From contig CAZQMF010000058.1 of NCBI GenBank assembly GCA_964594235.1, forward strand, positions 1-7,432: DNA of 7,432 nt, given 5' to 3'. Positions within the stretch are counted from its first letter, which is position 1. Every line of letters starts with the position of its first letter. Below, in pieces: positions 5,337 through 7,432 of the stretch. Source of the DNA: CAYLHS01 sp964594235 (GTDB taxonomy: Bacteria > Actinomycetota > Acidimicrobiia > Spongiisociales > UBA4744). The translations under genes and the position numbers were made by a program. Under the pieces are notes generated by a model. That model worked only from the letters and a program-made list of their open reading frames with translations, was not told the origin of the DNA and did no database searches.

Positions 5337-6329
5337 CTATGGACTCGAGGCGGCCACACCCCGGGAGGCCATCCAACGGAAGAAACCCCACCCTGCAACA
5401 AAGATCGTCGCGCTGAACAGGACCAGGTGGACCGACATGGGCACGATGAGTATCGCCGCGAGGAACTGGGCGATGATCGACGCGTACAGCAGCCTCGCCA
5501 CGAACAGCCGGTGGCGGTGCGAGATGAACCAGGCGCCGAACGGCGCGCCGATCACCACGATGGGGACGCACACCCACCAGTAGTTCCAGGCCTCGGTCGC
5601 CATCCCTCCACCGGCGAGGGACTTCCAGGCAAACCCTATGGCGGCGTTCAGTCCCATCAGCACGACCGAGGTCGGAGTCGCGACCGACTCGTTGATTCGT
5701 AGCCGCAGCACGAGCAGAGAGAAGGTCGCAATGTCGAGACCGCTTCCGGTGATCGACGACACCACCCCGCCCACGACGCCCGTGAGCAACAGGAGCACGA
5801 CATGGCGCGACGCGAAGTGTTGGATCTCACGGTGGACCTCGCGGTTGCGATAGCGGTTGACCAGCCACAGTGCAACGGCGAACGCCAGCCATGTGCTGGT
5901 GAAGAGCATCTTGGCGTAGGAAGGAGGCAGGCGGCCGGCGATCCACCTCAGACCGACGATCACACCCACCGTTCCTCCCACGCTCGACCACACCAGCGCG
6001 TGTCGTTCAACCGGGATCCGGGTGTAGAGGATCGTCACCGCGGCGGCGCACATCCCCACCGTCTGAATCATCAGGGAGAAATCGCGGGCTGTGGCCGGGT
6101 GGATGTTGAAGAGCAGCGTCATCACGGGAAACGCGACGGCGCCGCCTCCTTCACTCGTGGCCCCGGCGATGAACGATCCGAAGACCATGGTCACCGACAT
6201 GAACCAACCCTTGACGAACAGCGCCCAGCGGTGTCCGACAGCCATGGCGCCGATCCACGCCCCCCACACGACCACCGCGGTCAGGCCGACCGAGATCCAC
6301 GTGGACCGACGACGGACCGGGTGTGCCAC
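5337..6329 (-). CDS. TauE/SafE-family (sulfite exporter-type) membrane permease
   Basis: This 330-residue polytopic membrane protein appears to have eight to ten hydrophobic segments. The family's two-fold repeat is visible: GATSEGGGAVAFPVMTLLF followed by HPATARDFS (about 56-85), and GSGLDIATFSLLVLRL followed by NESVATPTS (about 195-221). The second half has the usual GVVGGVVSSITGSG approach (184-197). Members move sulfite, sulfoacetate or other organic or sulfur anions across the membrane; the substrate here cannot be told. The length is at the upper end for the family. The start is GTG at 6329, with AGGA seven bases upstream. The first ATG (residue 29) would cut into the first hydrophobic helix. 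It lies 37 bp downstream of the EamA-type gene on the same strand and may be co-transcribed. The last residues, GVAASSP, are unremarkable. Confidence 0.85.
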   Translation of the reverse strand: MAHPVRRRSTWISVGLTAVVVWGAWIGAMAVGHRWALFVKGWFMSVTMVFGSFIAGATSEGGGAVAFPVMTLLFNIHPATARDFSLMIQTVGMCAAAVTILYTRIPVERHALVWSSVGGTVGVIVGLRWIAGRLPPSYAKMLFTSTWLAFAVALWLVNRYRNREVHREIQHFASRHVVLLLLTGVVGGVVSSITGSGLDIATFSLLVLRLRINESVATPTSVVLMGLNAAIGFAWKSLAGGGMATEAWNYWWVCVPIVVIGAPFGAWFISHRHRLFVARLLYASIIAQFLAAILIVPMSVHLVLFSATIFVAGWGFFRWMASRGVAASSP

Positions 6330-6366
6330 ACGCGGATCCTATCGGTACGAAACGGACCGAAGGTGG
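6330..6366 (-). other. Spacer between the two transporter genes, with a small inverted repeat
   Basis: TCGGT (6342-6346) and ACCGA (6356-6360) pair around an inner CG/CG, with one mismatch and an AAA loop. The TauE-type gene's AGGA ribosome site (6337-6340) comes just after the hairpin on the minus strand. It could modulate downstream translation or be chance; there is no T-tract to make it a terminator. Confidence 0.4.
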
Positions 6367-7272
6367 CTAGACCCCATGCAACTCGACGGGCCGGGTGGGT
6401 TCAGCCCTGTCGACGATGACCACCCCGACGAGGATCAACACCGCCGCGAGTGCGATGATGAGGTTGAGCTGCTCCGCCAGCAGCAGCGCGCCCGTAGTGA
6501 GGCTCACCAGGGGAACGAGATATCCGACGAGCGAGGCTCTGGTCGCCGTCGTGTGACTGACCACCCACAAGAACCCCAGGTACGGCAACACCGTGCCCAG
6601 CGTCGCCATGTACCCAAGGAGGCTCCACGACGCAAAGGAAATCGACGCGAGAGGTGTGCTGCCGAGCAGCGGCCAGATGATGAGCACCCCCACCGCGCAC
6701 GCGACGAACTGGGGTCCCGCGAGCTCCATCACCGGGTAGCGCTGCGTGTACACCCTGCTGAGCACACCACCCAGCGACGCAAGCAGGATGCCGACCGCCG
6801 ACCAGGCGACCCCGGTCACGATGCTTCCCCCCGTGAACCCGGCTTCGCCCGTCGCTATCAGTACGGCGACGCCGGCGAACGCTGCTCCCGAGCCGATGAG
6901 TTTGCGCAGCGTGAACTGCTCGTCCGCCAGGACGAAGTGGGCCCAGATGGTGGTGACGATGGGGATGAGCGCTATCAACAGGCCACCGAGACCTGCCGAG
7001 ATGTGCTCGAGGGCGAGCGTGAAGAAGACCGTCGGTGCCGACATGTTCGCCGTCCCGACGACCAGTCCGGCGAGCCATACGCCACGGTCCATCGTCATGC
7101 GGTGTCGCCACCAGAGCCATCCGACCAAGATGATCGCCGCTGCGACGAAGCGGATCGGGATGAGGGTGAACGGGTCGACGCCGTGCAGCAGCAGGCTGCG
7201 GGTCGCCACGCTCCCCGTACCCCACCCGAAGGCGGCCAGAAGCAGCACTATCCAGAGTTTCCTCTCACCCAT
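6367..7272 (-). CDS. EamA/DMT-superfamily transporter (RhaT/YdcZ-like permease)
   Basis: This 301-residue membrane protein has ten predicted hydrophobic helices in two homologous halves, the usual size and layout of the drug/metabolite transporter (EamA) family. Family features include LLLAAFGWGTGSVATRSLL near the N-terminus, PIRFVAAAIILVGW (39-52), ALEHISAGLGGLLIALIPIV (87-106) ending the first half, and RASLVGYLVPLVSLTTGALLLAEQL (about 245-269) in the second. The substrate is unknown; family members export amino acids, metabolites or drugs. The start is ATG at 7272. The frame is open 39 codons further upstream but there it crosses palindromic repeat DNA. No Shine-Dalgarno is visible; a TANNNT box seven bases upstream suggests a leaderless message. 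It is probably the first gene of a two-gene unit with the TauE-type gene. Confidence 0.9.
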   Translation of the reverse strand: MGERKLWIVLLLAAFGWGTGSVATRSLLLHGVDPFTLIPIRFVAAAIILVGWLWWRHRMTMDRGVWLAGLVVGTANMSAPTVFFTLALEHISAGLGGLLIALIPIVTTIWAHFVLADEQFTLRKLIGSGAAFAGVAVLIATGEAGFTGGSIVTGVAWSAVGILLASLGGVLSRVYTQRYPVMELAGPQFVACAVGVLIIWPLLGSTPLASISFASWSLLGYMATLGTVLPYLGFLWVVSHTTATRASLVGYLVPLVSLTTGALLLAEQLNLIIALAAVLILVGVVIVDRAEPTRPVELHGV

Positions 7273-7279
7273 CGGGGTG

Positions 7280-7285
7280 AGGGTA
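7280..7285 (-). promoter_or_regulatory. Candidate -10 box for leaderless EamA-type gene
   Basis: TACCCT on the minus strand fits TANNNT and lies seven bases before the ATG, the spacing for transcription starting at the start codon. The upstream sequence is C-rich with no ribosome binding site. No convincing -35 is seen. Confidence 0.3.
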
Positions 7286-7327
7286 GGGCAGTGTTGGTCA
7301 CCCCAGGAGCCGGGAGGGCGACTGTTT

Positions 7328-7432
7328 CTCCCCCCAGCGAGGCCCGCCAGGGCCGACGCGTTGGGGCCCGAAGGGGGGAAGGGGGCCAAGCCTGGGAGGG
7401 GGGAAGTGCCGCAGTGGCGCGGCCGCTGGGGT
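7328..7432 (+). repeat. Composite palindromic repeat, diverged copy cut by the window edge
   Basis: Module 1 is at 7328-7366 (CTCCCCCC-AGCGA, inner stem GGCCC-GCCA-GGGCC, then CGTTGGGG). About 30 bp of extra G-rich sequence separates it from module 2 (7398-7432), which keeps the hairpin CAGTGGC-GCG-GCCGCTG. The end, expected as TAGGGGGG, is outside the window. It lies upstream of the EamA-type gene. Confidence 0.7.

Noticed and set aside
7273..7389. N-terminal extension of the EamA-type protein by 39 residues
   Set aside because: It would translate palindromic repeat DNA, and the first transmembrane helix already follows directly after the ATG at 7272.

Overview
The window is GC-rich bacterial DNA and most likely comes from an actinobacterium, perhaps an uncultured member of the Acidimicrobiia or a relative. 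The reasons are a nickel superoxide dismutase paired with its maturation protease, a luciferase-like (LLM) oxidoreductase of the type common in F420-using actinobacteria, a Thr-rich membrane-anchored protein, GTG starts, and possible leaderless promoters. The taxon is an inference; no rRNA or tRNA gene is present to test it.

Layout: 1-372 has no gene and is packed with GC-rich palindromic repeats. A minus-strand three-gene cluster fills 373-2628 and is transcribed right to left: a signal-peptidase-like Ni-SOD maturation protease (sodX), an unrecognised single-pass Thr-rich protein, and an LLM oxidoreductase. The genes overlap by 4 and 8 bp, so they are almost certainly one operon. Divergent from it, across only 54 bp, is sodN (2683-3099, plus). 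It is followed by a terminator-like hairpin and a three-copy 16-bp repeat that forms a long inverted pair. Next, on the minus strand, is methionyl-tRNA synthetase (metG, 3270-4904), convergent with sodN. A 432-bp gene-free gap (4905-5336) carries more of the palindromic repeats. The right part holds two minus-strand membrane transporters, an EamA/DMT-type protein (6367-7272) and, 37 bp downstream, a TauE/SafE-type protein (5337-6329). The right edge enters another repeat copy.

How the genes work together: SodN needs its short leader removed so that His1 of the nickel hook can bind nickel, and the neighbouring protease is the expected enzyme for that step. The two genes downstream of sodX are tied to it by overlapping reading frames, but their roles in superoxide defence, if any, are unknown. 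metG and the two transporters look like unrelated neighbours.

The most unusual feature is a family of intergenic repeats in three places (1-372, 5065-5236, 7328-7432). They are built from two hairpin modules, occur in both orientations, and differ between copies in ways that keep the stems paired, including one A-T to G-C compensatory change. A second, unrelated repeat lies between sodN and metG. The Ni-SOD hook has Phe where the Streptomyces enzyme has cis-Pro5, and the MetRS has KGSAS in place of KMSKS.
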